From the NCBI RefSeq assembly GCF_030695125.1, contig NZ_JAUYTP010000031.1, forward strand, positions 62,001-126,000: a DNA stretch of 64,000 nt, given 5' to 3'. The stretch is from Allobosea sp. GTDB lineage: Bacteria > Pseudomonadota > Alphaproteobacteria > Rhizobiales > Beijerinckiaceae. Position 1 is the first letter of the stretch, and every line of letters begins with the position of its first letter. The notes under the pieces were generated by a model. That model worked only from the letters and a program-made list of their open reading frames with translations. It made no database searches and was not told the DNA's origin. A program made the translations under genes and the position numbers. Shown one piece after another: positions 30,506 to 39,300 of this stretch.

Positions 30506-31438
30506 ATGGATCCGATCACGCCGCCGCCCGACACGACCCAGCTTCGCGACCGGCGGCTCTGGCGGCTGGCTTTTGGCGGCATGGTGGTCGCCATGCTGAT
30601 CTTCGGGGCGAACTTCGTGGTCAGCCGCCATGCGGTTCTGAACGGGCTGACCTCGCATGACCTGCTCGCCATGCGCTTCGGCATCGCCGGGCTTCTGCTC
30701 CTGCCCGGCTTCCTGGCGGGCGGCGCCGCGACCTGCAACGGCATCGGCTGGGGGCGCGGCATCCTGCTCGCCATCATGAGCGGCTTCCCGATGAGCTTCC
30801 TGCTCCTGACGGGCGTGACCTATGCGCCCGCCGCCCATGGCGCGACGATCGGGCCCGGGCTGGTTACGGTGATCTCGATCATCGGCAGCGTCGTGCTGTT
30901 CCGCGCGATCATCACGCGCCAGCTCGTCATCGGCATCGTGGCGGTGCTGCTAGGGCTGGTCGCGCTCGGCATCGCCGGCACGACGCACACCAACCCGTCG
31001 ATCCTGTTCGGGGACCTCTGCTTCGTTGGCGTCGGGCTGATCTGGGGGATGTATCCGCTGCTGGTCCAGCTCTGGCGGCTCGACGCGCTGAAGGCCACCA
31101 GCGTCGTCGCCGTGCTGTCCATGGTCTATCTGCCGTTCTACGCGTTGTTCTTCTTCCGCGGCTTCGATGTCGCGCCCTGGTGGGTCATCGTTCTGCACGG
31201 CATCAACCAGGGCGTGCTCAACGTCATCCTCGGCCTGTGGCTGTGGAGCGTCGCGGCGCGGCGGCTGGGCCCGGCAGTCGCCGGGCGCTTCCCTCCGACG
31301 ATTCCGGTGATCGGCACCCTGCTGGCCATTCCCGTGCTGGGCGAGATCCCGAGCGGGCTGCAGGTGGCCGGGATCGGCCTGATCATCGGCGGGCTGTTCA
31401 TCGCTTCCTGGCGGCGCTCAGCGCGCAGCCCGGCTTAG
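30506..31438 (+). CDS. EamA/DMT family transporter
   Basis: A 310-residue drug/metabolite-type carrier with ten predicted helices in two EamA repeats (first from about residue 20, LAFGGMVVAMLIFGANFVVS; second from about 170, FGDLCFVGVGLIWGMYPLLV). It probably exports a small metabolite; the substrate is unknown. The C-terminal end overlaps the convergent neighbour by 21 nt. An ATG start at 30506 keeps the polar N-terminus short. Confidence 0.85.
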   Translation: MDPITPPPDTTQLRDRRLWRLAFGGMVVAMLIFGANFVVSRHAVLNGLTSHDLLAMRFGIAGLLLLPGFLAGGAATCNGIGWGRGILLAIMSGFPMSFLLLTGVTYAPAAHGATIGPGLVTVISIIGSVVLFRAIITRQLVIGIVAVLLGLVALGIAGTTHTNPSILFGDLCFVGVGLIWGMYPLLVQLWRLDALKATSVVAVLSMVYLPFYALFFFRGFDVAPWWVIVLHGINQGVLNVILGLWLWSVAARRLGPAVAGRFPPTIPVIGTLLAIPVLGEIPSGLQVAGIGLIIGGLFIASWRRSARSPA

Positions 31439-32203
31439 GCGCATCAACCCGAGATTCCAGGCGACGCAGATCGCCAGCGCCAAGCCCAGCGACCAAGCCG
31501 ACCCCAGCGGAACCGCGGTCAGGTGAACCGACGCCAGCGCCAGCCCGAACCCGATCAGGGCAAGCGCACCATTGGCGATGACGGCCGCGGTCGCAGGGCC
31601 GCCGATCCGGGGCTGGAGCATCGCCATCATGCTGGTGAGGACGATGGGAAGCGCGGCGAGCGAGCCCGACCAGGTCGGCCCGACATGGGCGCTGAGCGTC
31701 GTCACCGTGCCCGCCAGCGTCGCCACGAAGGCCGCGCGCATCGGGATCAGGAACCATGGCCGCGTCGGCGGGGTTTTCGGCCTGGCCGCCAGATAGGGGC
31801 GAAACAGGGCATGAAGCCCGCCATAGAAGACGATCGTGGCGGCGACCATGACGGCGAAGGACGGCTCGAGCCAGCGCAGCAGGACAAGCGTCGCGCCCCA
31901 GGCCGTGAGCGCCGCCGCGACGCAGAGCAGCGTGCCGAAGCGCTGCGCCAGCAGCACATAGGCCAGGCTCAAGCCCGCATTGGCGAGGTTGGAGGCCATG
32001 CCGCCGAGCGCACCCTGCGCGATGAAGGCCCGATCGTGCTCCAGCGCCAGAAAGACGAAGACCGGCCCCGCCGAGATCGGCAGCGTCGCGATCATCGCGG
32101 CGATCATCGGCCCGCTGCGCTCGGCCAGCAGCGAGCAGCCGACGACGACCGCAGCCGCCGTCGCCATCTTGAAGGCCAGCATCAGGAGCCAGGGATCGAT
32201 CAT
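31418..32203 (-). CDS. Uncharacterised polytopic membrane protein
   Basis: A 261-residue protein with about eight helices. It starts MIDPWLLMLAFKMATAAAVV and contains a conserved-looking segment ATLPISAGPVFVFLALEHD near residue 40. The two halves have similar helix spacing and a small-residue motif (ATLPISAGP versus AALPIVLTS), which suggests an internal repeat as in small transporters. No family named. It ends 13 nt before tgt begins its stop, and may share transcription with tgt upstream. Confidence 0.7.
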   Translation of the reverse strand: MIDPWLLMLAFKMATAAAVVVGCSLLAERSGPMIAAMIATLPISAGPVFVFLALEHDRAFIAQGALGGMASNLANAGLSLAYVLLAQRFGTLLCVAAALTAWGATLVLLRWLEPSFAVMVAATIVFYGGLHALFRPYLAARPKTPPTRPWFLIPMRAAFVATLAGTVTTLSAHVGPTWSGSLAALPIVLTSMMAMLQPRIGGPATAAVIANGALALIGFGLALASVHLTAVPLGSAWSLGLALAICVAWNLGLMRLSRAAR

Positions 32204-32216
32204 GCGCGCAGATCGG

Positions 32217-33389
32217 TCACGGCACGGCGGCGGGTTCGCCCCTCGCCCAGCCTTCCTTGGTCTGCGCGACGAAATCCTCCAGCCGCCCCTCAGCGATGGC
32301 GGCGCGCAGCCCGGCCATCAGCTCCTGATAATAGGCCAGGTTGATCCAGGTCAGCAGCATCTTGCCGAGCATCTCCTCGCACCTGACGAGGTGGTGGAGA
32401 TAGGCGCGCGACCAGCCATTGGCGGCGGGGCAGGAGGAGCCCTCGTCGACGGGGCGCGGATCATCGGCGTGCTTGGCGTTCTTCAGGTTCATCCGGCCGA
32501 AGCGGGTGAAGATCTGGCCGTGGCGGCCGGCCCGCGTCGGCATCACGCAGTCGAACATGTCGATGCCGCGGCAGACGGCCTGGACGATGTCGTCGGGCGT
32601 GCCGACGCCCATCAGATAGCGCGGCTTCTCGACCGGCAGATGCGGCTCGACCGTCTCGATCATCGCCAGCATGATCTCCTGCGGTTCGCCGACCGCCAGA
32701 CCGCCGACCGCATAGCCCTTGAGGTCCATCGCCGCGAGCTCGCGCGCGCTCTCGACGCGCAGATGCGGCACCGCCCCGCCCTGCACGATGCCGAAAAGCG
32801 CGCGGCCGGGATGGTGGCCGAAAGCATCCTTGCAGCGCTGCGCCCAGCGCAACGACAGGCGCATCGCCTTCTCGGCGACGGCGTCCTCGCAGGGCAGCGA
32901 GACGCATTCGTCGAGCTGCATCACGATGTCGGAGCCGAGCAGGTTCTGAATCTCGACCGAGCGCTCCGGCGAGAGCATGTGCTTCGAGCCGTCGATATGG
33001 GAGCGGAAGGCGACGCCCTCCTCGGTCAGCTTACGCAGATTGGCGAGCGACATCACCTGGAAGCCGCCGGAATCGGTCAGGATCGGGTGCGGCCAGTTCA
33101 TGAAGCGGTGCAGGCCGCCGAGCCCGGCGATGCGCTCGGCGCCCGGGCGCAGCATCAGGTGATAGGTGTTGCCGAGCACGACATCGGCGCCGAGCGCCCG
33201 CACCTGGTCGGGATACATGCCCTTGACCGTCGCGGCCGTGCCCACCGGCATGAAGGCCGGCGTGCGGATGACGCCGCGCGGCATGCGGACCTCGCCCGTC
33301 CGGGCGGCGCCGTCGCGGGCGTGGAGATGGAAGGTGAAGTCGGTCGCAGGAGCGGGAGCGTCCGACGGCATGGGATGCTGTTCGTTCAT
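32217..33389 (-). CDS. tgt: Queuine/preQ1 tRNA-guanine transglycosylase, zinc ligands lost
   Basis: A 390-residue TIM-barrel enzyme that exchanges G34 of GUN tRNAs for preQ1. Seen: [12 protein letters not shown] near residue 46, [29 protein letters not shown] and the nucleophile region [14 protein letters not shown]. The structural zinc site of Zymomonas Tgt is C318, C320, C323 and H349; here those places are S318, C320, A323 and I349. The catalytic parts are intact, so it is probably active. A Spx/ArsC-like gene lies 59 nt upstream on the same strand. Confidence 0.94.
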   Translation of the reverse strand: MNEQHPMPSDAPAPATDFTFHLHARDGAARTGEVRMPRGVIRTPAFMPVGTAATVKGMYPDQVRALGADVVLGNTYHLMLRPGAERIAGLGGLHRFMNWPHPILTDSGGFQVMSLANLRKLTEEGVAFRSHIDGSKHMLSPERSVEIQNLLGSDIVMQLDECVSLPCEDAVAEKAMRLSLRWAQRCKDAFGHHPGRALFGIVQGGAVPHLRVESARELAAMDLKGYAVGGLAVGEPQEIMLAMIETVEPHLPVEKPRYLMGVGTPDDIVQAVCRGIDMFDCVMPTRAGRHGQIFTRFGRMNLKNAKHADDPRPVDEGSSCPAANGWSRAYLHHLVRCEEMLGKMLLTWINLAYYQELMAGLRAAIAEGRLEDFVAQTKEGWARGEPAAVP

Positions 33390-33448
33390 GCGCTGCGAGG
33401 TAGAGGAGCGCGGGCGATTAGGGAAGTGCGACCCGCGCTGGAGCAACA

Positions 33449-33799
33449 TCAGGCCTTCGCCAGCGCCGCCGCATAGATCTCCGGCTTGAAGCCGATGATC
33501 GTGCGGTCGCCGAGGTCGAGAACCGGGCGCTTGATCATCGATGGCTGGGCCAGCATCAGCGCGATCGCCCTGTCGGCGTCGAGACCCTGCCTGTCGGCCT
33601 CCGGCAAAGCGCGGAAGGTCGTGCCGGCCCGGTTCAGCACCGTCTCCCAGCCATGCTCGCCGACCCAGCGCGCGAGCGCGGCGCGGTCTATGCCGCTCGC
33701 CTTGTAGTCGTGGAAGGCATGCGCGACGCCCTGCCCGTCGAGCCAGGTGCGCGCCTTCTTCATCGTGTCGCAATTCTTGATGCCGTAGATGGTGATCAT
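33449..33799 (-). CDS. ArsC/Spx-family (YffB-like) thioredoxin-fold protein
   Basis: A 116-residue protein beginning [20 protein letters not shown]. It has a single N-terminal Cys (C10) as in YffB, and the C-terminal Arg-bearing motif [13 protein letters not shown] near residue 90. True arsenate reductases have an extra Arg triad and resistance operon partners; neither is seen, so a glutathione-dependent reductase role is more likely. Upstream of tgt on the same strand; overlaps nothing. Confidence 0.85.
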   Translation of the reverse strand: MITIYGIKNCDTMKKARTWLDGQGVAHAFHDYKASGIDRAALARWVGEHGWETVLNRAGTTFRALPEADRQGLDADRAIALMLAQPSMIKRPVLDLGDRTIIGFKPEIYAAALAKA

Positions 33800-33884
33800 G
33801 CCAGCCCCGATGGGTGAGGATTCGTCGGCCAGACGGCCCCGCGCCTTTGCCCGGCCCAGGCTCCCGGAATCGAGGAGATTTTGC

Positions 33885-34466
33885 ATGGCGACGCTCGATC
33901 TCGCGGATAGCACGGATCCCCAAGCGCGTGGAACCGGCCTGCCGCATCGGCGCTGGAAGGCTCATCCGCGCCCCGGCATCGACTTCCCCGACATCAACAC
34001 CGTGGCGGAGGACGCGGCGGTCATCCAGCGCGCCGTGGCCGCGCTGGTCAGTGCGCTCCGCGATGACGTCACCATCGTCGCCGCCATCGATCTGGGGGGC
34101 GCGGCGCTTGCGGGGGCGGTCGCCAGCGCCCGCGGCCTCGGCTTCATACACATCAGGAAGGTGGGCTCGCTGCGGACCGACATCGTCCGCACCGTCGTCG
34201 CCAGCCACGATATCGGGCATGGGCTGGCCCTCACGAAAGGCCTGAAGATTTCCGGCCGGCGCATCGCCCTCATCGACGATTGCCTGCTCAGCGGCGCGAC
34301 GGTGCTCGCCGCGGCGGGATTGCTGCGCGACCTCGGGGCGCATTGCGACCAGGCGCTGTTCGCCTTCGAGATCGAAGGGCTCGGTGGCCGGGCCTTGCTG
34401 GCTCGGGCCGGCATCGCGACCCATGCGGTGGCGACCGTGCCACCGCAGGAGCCTGTCATAGGCTGA
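33885..34466 (+). CDS. Adenine phosphoribosyltransferase-like protein
   Basis: A 193-residue type I PRTase. The hood region [14 protein letters not shown] near residue 28 resembles the APRT N-terminus, and the PRPP loop is [18 protein letters not shown] near residue 132. The two Asp are kept, but the loop after them reads CLLSGAT instead of the usual VLATGGT. It may be an APRT paralogue or salvage enzyme with altered specificity. GAGGAG lies 8 nt before the ATG. It converges with a GST gene after 6 nt. Confidence 0.78.
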   Translation: MATLDLADSTDPQARGTGLPHRRWKAHPRPGIDFPDINTVAEDAAVIQRAVAALVSALRDDVTIVAAIDLGGAALAGAVASARGLGFIHIRKVGSLRTDIVRTVVASHDIGHGLALTKGLKISGRRIALIDDCLLSGATVLAAAGLLRDLGAHCDQALFAFEIEGLGGRALLARAGIATHAVATVPPQEPVIG

Positions 34467-34472
34467 ACGGGA

Positions 34473-35177
34473 TCAGGGCCGCTTGGGAATCTCGAGCCCG
34501 CGCTGGACGGCCGGCCGCGCCAGGCCGCGCTCGAGCCAGGCCGGCACGGCCTTCAGGCTCGCGTAATCGACCAGTTCGCCCGCGCCGTAGAAGCCGACGA
34601 GATTGCGGACCCAGCCGAGCAGCGCGATATCGGCGATGGTGTAGTCGGCGCCCATGATCCAGTCGCGACCCGTGAGCCGCGCTTCCAGCACGCCGAGCAG
34701 ACGCTTGCTCTCGGCGGCATAGCGGTCGCGCGGGCGCTTGTCCTCGTAGTCCTTGCCGGCGAATTTGTGGAAGAAGCCGAGTTGGCCGAACATCGGGCCG
34801 ACGGCGGCCATCTGGAACATCACCCACTGGATCGTCTCGTAGCGGGCGGCGGGGTCGGCCGGGAGCAGTTTGCCGGTCTTCTCGGCGAGATAGATCAGGA
34901 TCGCGCCCGATTCCCATAAGCCGAAGGGCTTTCCGCCCGGCCCGTCGGGGTCGATGATCGCCGGGATCTTGCCGTTGGGGTTGAGGGAGAGGAATTCCGG
35001 GCCCCAGGTCTCGTTCTGACCGATATTGATGGTGTGCGGCTCGTAGGGAAGGCCGAGTTCCTCCAGCGCGATCGAGACCTTCACGCCGTTAGGCGTCGGC
35101 AGCGAATAGAGCTGGATGCGGTCGGGGTGCTGGGCCGGCCAGCGCTGCGTGATCTGGAAGGCGGAGAGGTCTGCCAT
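34473..35177 (-). CDS. Glutathione S-transferase family protein, YfcG/Ure2p-like
   Basis: A 234-residue GST. The N-terminal thioredoxin fold starts IQLYSLPTPNGVKVSIALEE near residue 21; the TPNGxKV pattern is that of the Nu-class YfcG/YghU disulfide reductases. The glutathione-binding SLNPNGKIPAIID and ESGAILIYLAEKTGKL follow, then an all-helical domain with DWIMGADYTIADIALLGW. It should act as a glutathione-dependent reductase. GGAG lies 8 nt before the ATG. Confidence 0.9.
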   Translation of the reverse strand: MADLSAFQITQRWPAQHPDRIQLYSLPTPNGVKVSIALEELGLPYEPHTINIGQNETWGPEFLSLNPNGKIPAIIDPDGPGGKPFGLWESGAILIYLAEKTGKLLPADPAARYETIQWVMFQMAAVGPMFGQLGFFHKFAGKDYEDKRPRDRYAAESKRLLGVLEARLTGRDWIMGADYTIADIALLGWVRNLVGFYGAGELVDYASLKAVPAWLERGLARPAVQRGLEIPKRP

Positions 35178-35295
35178 GGCGGGCTCCGGGAGGGGGACGG
35201 CACCGCTGACGGGCGCCGGATCAACCGGGAGATAGTCGCGCCGCCCGGCCGCGCAATCGCGCCCGCGCCGCTCCAGGCGCATCGAGACCGCGCGC

Positions 35296-36036
35296 TCAGC
35301 GCGGGGCGGGCGCCGCAAGCGCCTCATGGCGCGGGCTCGCCCCCTCGCCCTGCTCCGCCCGGAAGGCGGCGATAGCCTCCGCCAGCAAGGCCTCGAGCGA
35401 CGGTCCGGCATCGTCACAGACGATCGGGCGCAGTCGCGTCTCGACCAGCGAGAGATGGCTGCTCATCGCCTTGACCGCCCTGCCGCGCTCGCGGCCCGCC
35501 AGTGCCTTGAAGATCAGCCGGTGCTCCTCGCAGCCGCAGGCCGAGCCCAGCGTCGTCTCGTAGCGTTTCACCAGCATGATCGTCCGGCCGATCAGCTCAT
35601 GAGCCTGGCGCTGGACGATCGGGTTGCCGACCATCTCGGCCAGCAGGAAATGGAACTCGGCCGAGAGCTTCAGCCAGGTCGGCTGGTCGCCGCGCCGCAG
35701 CGCCTCGCCCTCGGCGTCGACATGCTCGCGCAACCGCGCGAGCTGCGCCTCGCTGAGATGATCCGCGAGATGGGCAACCATGCCGCTTTCGAGGATACGG
35801 CGGGCCTCGTAGACGACCCTGCCCTCGCGCAGGTCCGGCTCGATGGTGAAGGCGCCGCGGTTCTTGACGATCTCCAGCAGCCGTTCATGGCCGAGCCGGT
35901 GCAGCACCTTGCGGACGCGCTCGCGGCTGACGCCGAAGATCTCAGCGAGACGATGCTCTCCGAGCTTGGTGCCACCCGGCAGCGAGCCCCCCAGCAGCAG
36001 GCGCGAGAGGATCGTGTGGATCGCCGCTTCGTTCAT
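35296..36036 (-). CDS. GntR family regulator, FCD subfamily
   Basis: A 246-residue transcription factor. The winged helix-turn-helix occupies residues 5-70 (LAEIFGVSRERVRKVLHRLG is the recognition part). The FCD ligand domain follows with EARRILESGMVAHLADH near residue 77 and metal-type His residues in FHFLLAEMVGNP and EEHRLIFKAL. It is transcribed away from the ABC operon that starts at 36345, so it probably controls that operon in response to its substrate. Confidence 0.88.
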   Translation of the reverse strand: MNEAAIHTILSRLLLGGSLPGGTKLGEHRLAEIFGVSRERVRKVLHRLGHERLLEIVKNRGAFTIEPDLREGRVVYEARRILESGMVAHLADHLSEAQLARLREHVDAEGEALRRGDQPTWLKLSAEFHFLLAEMVGNPIVQRQAHELIGRTIMLVKRYETTLGSACGCEEHRLIFKALAGRERGRAVKAMSSHLSLVETRLRPIVCDDAGPSLEALLAEAIAAFRAEQGEGASPRHEALAAPAPR

Positions 36037-36119
36037 TCCCGCTCGTCTCGACAGCAGAGCCGGCTCGGCCGGAGGCGGCCGTCTCGGAGCCCTATCCTAC
36101 CACTGGTGGGGACAATTTT

Positions 36120-36149
36120 TATGCACATTCAGGAAGCGATTGTGCACAA
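36120..36149. promoter_or_regulatory. paired TGCACA motifs, candidate operator of the GntR regulator
   Basis: TATGCACAT at 36120-36128 and the perfect 10-bp palindrome TTGTGCACAA at 36140-36149 share TGCACA, with centres 21 bp (two helix turns) apart. They lie between the divergent regulator (35296-36036) and the ABC operon. The 308-nt gap is AT-rich around 36226-36244, unlike its surroundings. They could be operators for the FCD regulator or NtrC half-sites. Confidence 0.45.
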
Positions 36150-36269
36150 ATTTGACGCCCGAGCCTCTTCGGGCAGCACAGGGGCCAATCGAGGAACAGA
36201 TTCCGAGAAAGACTATAGGTATCTGTTATATATATATATTTTTGTCGCAACTTTTACTTGGGGTCCGTC

Positions 36270-36286
36270 CTGGCATGCGGGTTGCT
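36270..36286 (+). promoter_or_regulatory. sigma-54 promoter of the plus-strand ABC/deacetylase operon
   Basis: CTGGCATG-CGGG-TTGCT matches the -24/-12 consensus YTGGCACG-N4-TTGCW with one change (CAC to CAT) and the required GG-N10-GC spacing. Transcription would begin near 36297, about 48 nt before the binding-protein ATG at 36345. Confidence 0.75.
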
Positions 36287-36344
36287 GACAACGGTTCCCG
36301 TCCGCGCCGTTGGAGAGCGCGCCCAATGTTCGAAAGGTCCGACC

Positions 36345-37394
36345 ATGGATAAGCCGTTCGCAGGCATGCCGAGCCGCCGCGCCCTCCTCAAGGGTGGCGC
36401 CGTCGCGACGGCGCTGGTCGCCGCTCCCTCGGTGTTGCGGGCCCAGACGAAGGAGCTCGTCATCGGCGGCGCCGCCGGGCACAAGCCCTGGGTCGAGCAG
36501 ACCGTCGTGCCGATGTTCGAGAAGAAATATAACTGCAAGGTGCTGTTCGAAGGCACCCGGTCTCTCGTCAATCTCGAGAAGATGCAGAAGAACAAGGACA
36601 AGCCCTACATGTCGGTCGTCCAGATGGACGATCCGGTCATGATCCTGGCGGTCAAGGAGGGGCTGCTGGAGCCGCTCACCGTCGCCAAGGCGCCGAACAT
36701 GGCCGATCTGCTGCCGGGCTCGACCCATATGGACGGCATGTGGGCCAATTACCTCCAGCCCTGGCTCGGCGTCGCCTACAGCAAGACTGCGATGAAGACC
36801 CCGCCCTCGTCCTGGGCCGAGATGTTCGAGCCGAAATACAAGGGCCGCATCGTTATTCCCTCGCTGCAAAACACGGAAGGCCTGCCCTCGCTCTTCGTCG
36901 CCGGCCTGCTCGCGGGCGGGACGATGGAGAGCGTCCAGAAGGACACCGATGCCGGCTTCAAGAAGCTCGCCTCGCTGAAGCCGAACCTGCTGACGATCTA
37001 TACGCAGCAGCCGCAGGCCTTCAATCTGCTCGAGCAGGGCGAGGCCTGGATGATCGGGCCGGCGATGTCGTCCTATGCGCTGGAGCGCAAGGCGGCCGGC
37101 GCGCCGATTGATCTAGCCGCGCCGAAGGAAGGCGTCTTCGCCATGCCGTCGGGCATTGCGGTCGTGAAGGGCTCGCCGCAGCAGGAGCTCGCCTTCGCCT
37201 ATGTCAACGAGCTCTTGGGCGCCGAGCTGCAGAACCGGCTGGCCGGGCCGACCTTCTCGATCGGCACCAACAAGGCGGTACCGAAGCCCGAGGGACTCGG
37301 GGCCGACGTGAAGATCCACCAGATCGACTGGGCCAATGTCGCGGCCCAGCGCGGCGACTGGATCAAGCGCTGGGATCGCGAGATGGCGATCTGA
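36345..37394 (+). CDS. ABC transporter substrate-binding protein, spermidine/putrescine-type (PotD-like)
   Basis: A 349-residue periplasmic binding protein. Twin-arginine signal SRRALLKGGAVATALVAAPS at residues 9-28, cleaved near RAQT. The mature chain starts KELVIGGAAGHKPWVEQTVV and has the type II binding-protein pattern with WAEMFEPKYKGRIVIPS. Relatives bind polyamines, thiamine, iron or small organic compounds, so the ligand is open. Followed after 2 nt by its ATPase gene. The start at 36345 is supported by GAAAGG 7 nt upstream. Confidence 0.88.
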   Translation: MDKPFAGMPSRRALLKGGAVATALVAAPSVLRAQTKELVIGGAAGHKPWVEQTVVPMFEKKYNCKVLFEGTRSLVNLEKMQKNKDKPYMSVVQMDDPVMILAVKEGLLEPLTVAKAPNMADLLPGSTHMDGMWANYLQPWLGVAYSKTAMKTPPSSWAEMFEPKYKGRIVIPSLQNTEGLPSLFVAGLLAGGTMESVQKDTDAGFKKLASLKPNLLTIYTQQPQAFNLLEQGEAWMIGPAMSSYALERKAAGAPIDLAAPKEGVFAMPSGIAVVKGSPQQELAFAYVNELLGAELQNRLAGPTFSIGTNKAVPKPEGLGADVKIHQIDWANVAAQRGDWIKRWDREMAI

Positions 37395-37396
37395 GC

Positions 37397-38467
37397 ATGA
37401 GCCAGGGTTTCCTGTCCGTCGCGGGAGCGGCCAAGACCTTCGGCGCCGCCACCGTGCTCGACGGCGTCGATCTGTCGATGGACCGCGGCGAGTTCGTCTC
37501 GCTGCTGGGTCCCTCGGGCTGCGGCAAGACCACGCTGCTGCGGATCGTGGCCGGGCTGATGCGGCCCGACCAGGGCCGCGTCGCGCTCGACGGGCAGGAC
37601 ATCACCCGGCTGCCGCCGCACAAGCGCGACGTCAGCGTCGTGTTCCAGAGCTATGCGCTGTTTCCGCATCTCACGGTGGCGGAGAACGTCGCCTTCGGCT
37701 TGCGGGCGCGCGGCGCGCCCTCAGGCGAGGTCGCGCCGGCGGTGGCGCGTTTTCTCGATCTCGTGCAGATGGGCGCCTATGCCGAGCGCTCGATCAAGGC
37801 GCTGTCGGGCGGCCAGCAGCAGCGCGTGGCCGTGGCGCGTGCGCTCGTCGTCGGGCCGAAGCTCTTGCTGCTCGACGAGCCCTTCTCGGCGCTCGACCGC
37901 AAGCTGCGCGAGACCATGCAGATCGACCTGAAGCGCCTGCTGCGCGAGGTCGGCACCACCGCGATCTTCGTCACGCATGACCAGGACGAGGCGCTGACGA
38001 TGTCGGACCGGATCGCGGTGATGCATCGCGGCCGGATCGAGCAGCTGGATACGCCGGCCGCGATCTATGCCAAGCCGGCGACGCCCTTCGCGCTCGGCTT
38101 CGTCGGCCTCTCGACGCGGCTTCCCGGCACCGTGACCGACTCCACCGACGGCATCGTCACGGTGGCGACGCAGGCCGGCCCGCTGCGCGGCCCGGGCCAC
38201 TTCCTGCCCGGCAGCCCCGTCCTGCTCGGCGTGCGGCCTGAGCGCATCGCGCTCGACCATGGCGGCGCCAACCGGATCGAGGCCCCGCTCGCGGACGCCG
38301 CCTTCCAGGGCGCGCGGGTGCAGTTGCATTTCCAGGCCCCGCCCGACGGGCAGATCCTGGTCGAGACGCCGTCCCTGCCTGCCGCGGCGGGGCCCGGCAC
38401 GTCGCTGAAGATGTCCTGGGCGATCGACGATACGCTGGTCTACCCCGCACCGAGCGCCGCGGCATGA
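37397..38467 (+). CDS. ABC transporter ATPase, PotA/FbpC type
   Basis: A 356-residue ATPase: Walker A GPSGCGKTT at 38-46, Q-loop, signature LSGGQQQRVAVARAL near 136, Walker B LLLLDEPFSALD near 158 and switch His in FVTHDQDEA. The C-terminal 110 residues form a TOBE-type domain (LLGVRPERIALDH). It energises the uptake system with the two permeases whose genes follow, overlapping by 4 nt. Confidence 0.92.
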   Translation: MSQGFLSVAGAAKTFGAATVLDGVDLSMDRGEFVSLLGPSGCGKTTLLRIVAGLMRPDQGRVALDGQDITRLPPHKRDVSVVFQSYALFPHLTVAENVAFGLRARGAPSGEVAPAVARFLDLVQMGAYAERSIKALSGGQQQRVAVARALVVGPKLLLLDEPFSALDRKLRETMQIDLKRLLREVGTTAIFVTHDQDEALTMSDRIAVMHRGRIEQLDTPAAIYAKPATPFALGFVGLSTRLPGTVTDSTDGIVTVATQAGPLRGPGHFLPGSPVLLGVRPERIALDHGGANRIEAPLADAAFQGARVQLHFQAPPDGQILVETPSLPAAAGPGTSLKMSWAIDDTLVYPAPSAAA

Positions 38468-39300
38468 GCGCGTCGCGACGTCTGGACCCGGTGCTGCTGC
38501 TGGCGCTGCCGGCGGTGCTCTATCTCGCCATCGTCTATGGCGTCCCGTTGATGATGCTGCTCGGCCGCAGCATCCTCAACGGCGGCACCCCGTCGCTCGC
38601 CCCCTTCGTGGCCTTCCTGTCCGACCCCTTCAGCTGGACTGTGATCGGCAACACGCTGCGGATCGCGGTGCTGGTGACGCTGCTGTGCCTGCTGATCGGC
38701 TATCCGACGGCCCTGGCGCTGGCGCGGGCGCGCGGCGCGGCGCAGGCGCTGATCCTGGTGGCGATCATCCTGCCGCTCTCGGTCGGCGTCGTGGTCAAGG
38801 CCTTCGCCTGGCAGATCGTGCTGCGGCGCGACGGCGTAGTCTCGCAACTGATGATGGGCCTGGGCCTGTGGAGCGAGCCGCAGCGCCTGCTCTTCACCGA
38901 GGCCGGCCTCGTGATCGGCGCGGCCAACGTCTTCGTGCCCTTCATGATCCTGCCGATCTATTCCGTCCTGAAGCTGGTCGATCCGCGGCTCGGCGAGGCG
39001 GCGGCGACGCTCGGCGCCTCGCCGCTCTACCGCTTCTTCAAGGTCGCCCTGCCCCTCTCGCTGCCCGGCATCGTCACCGGCGTCGCCTTCGTCTTCTCGA
39101 TGGCGGCCTCCATGTACGTCATCCCCAACCTGCTGATCGGTGACCGTTTCCAGACGCTGGCGACGCTAACGGGCCGCTCCTTCCTGTTCATGCGCAACGA
39201 GCAGCTGGGATCGACGACGGCGGTTGTCCTGCTCGTGCTGACAGTGGCGGTCGTGGTCGGCAGCGCCGCGCTCTCGAAGCGGCTGGGAGGCGCGTCGTGA
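38464..39300 (+). CDS. ABC transporter permease 1 (PotB-like)
   Basis: A 278-residue inner-membrane permease with six helices. The EAA loop GEAAATLGASPLYRFFKVALP is near residue 180. It forms the channel together with the next gene product. The ATG overlaps the ATPase stop (ATGA) and its own stop overlaps the following GTG. Confidence 0.9.
   Translation: MSASRRLDPVLLLALPAVLYLAIVYGVPLMMLLGRSILNGGTPSLAPFVAFLSDPFSWTVIGNTLRIAVLVTLLCLLIGYPTALALARARGAAQALILVAIILPLSVGVVVKAFAWQIVLRRDGVVSQLMMGLGLWSEPQRLLFTEAGLVIGAANVFVPFMILPIYSVLKLVDPRLGEAAATLGASPLYRFFKVALPLSLPGIVTGVAFVFSMAASMYVIPNLLIGDRFQTLATLTGRSFLFMRNEQLGSTTAVVLLVLTVAVVVGSAALSKRLGGAS

Noticed and set aside
33449-33799. Arsenate reductase of an ars operon
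   Set aside because: No arsR, acr3 or arsB nearby, and sequence is closer to the YffB/Spx-like group.
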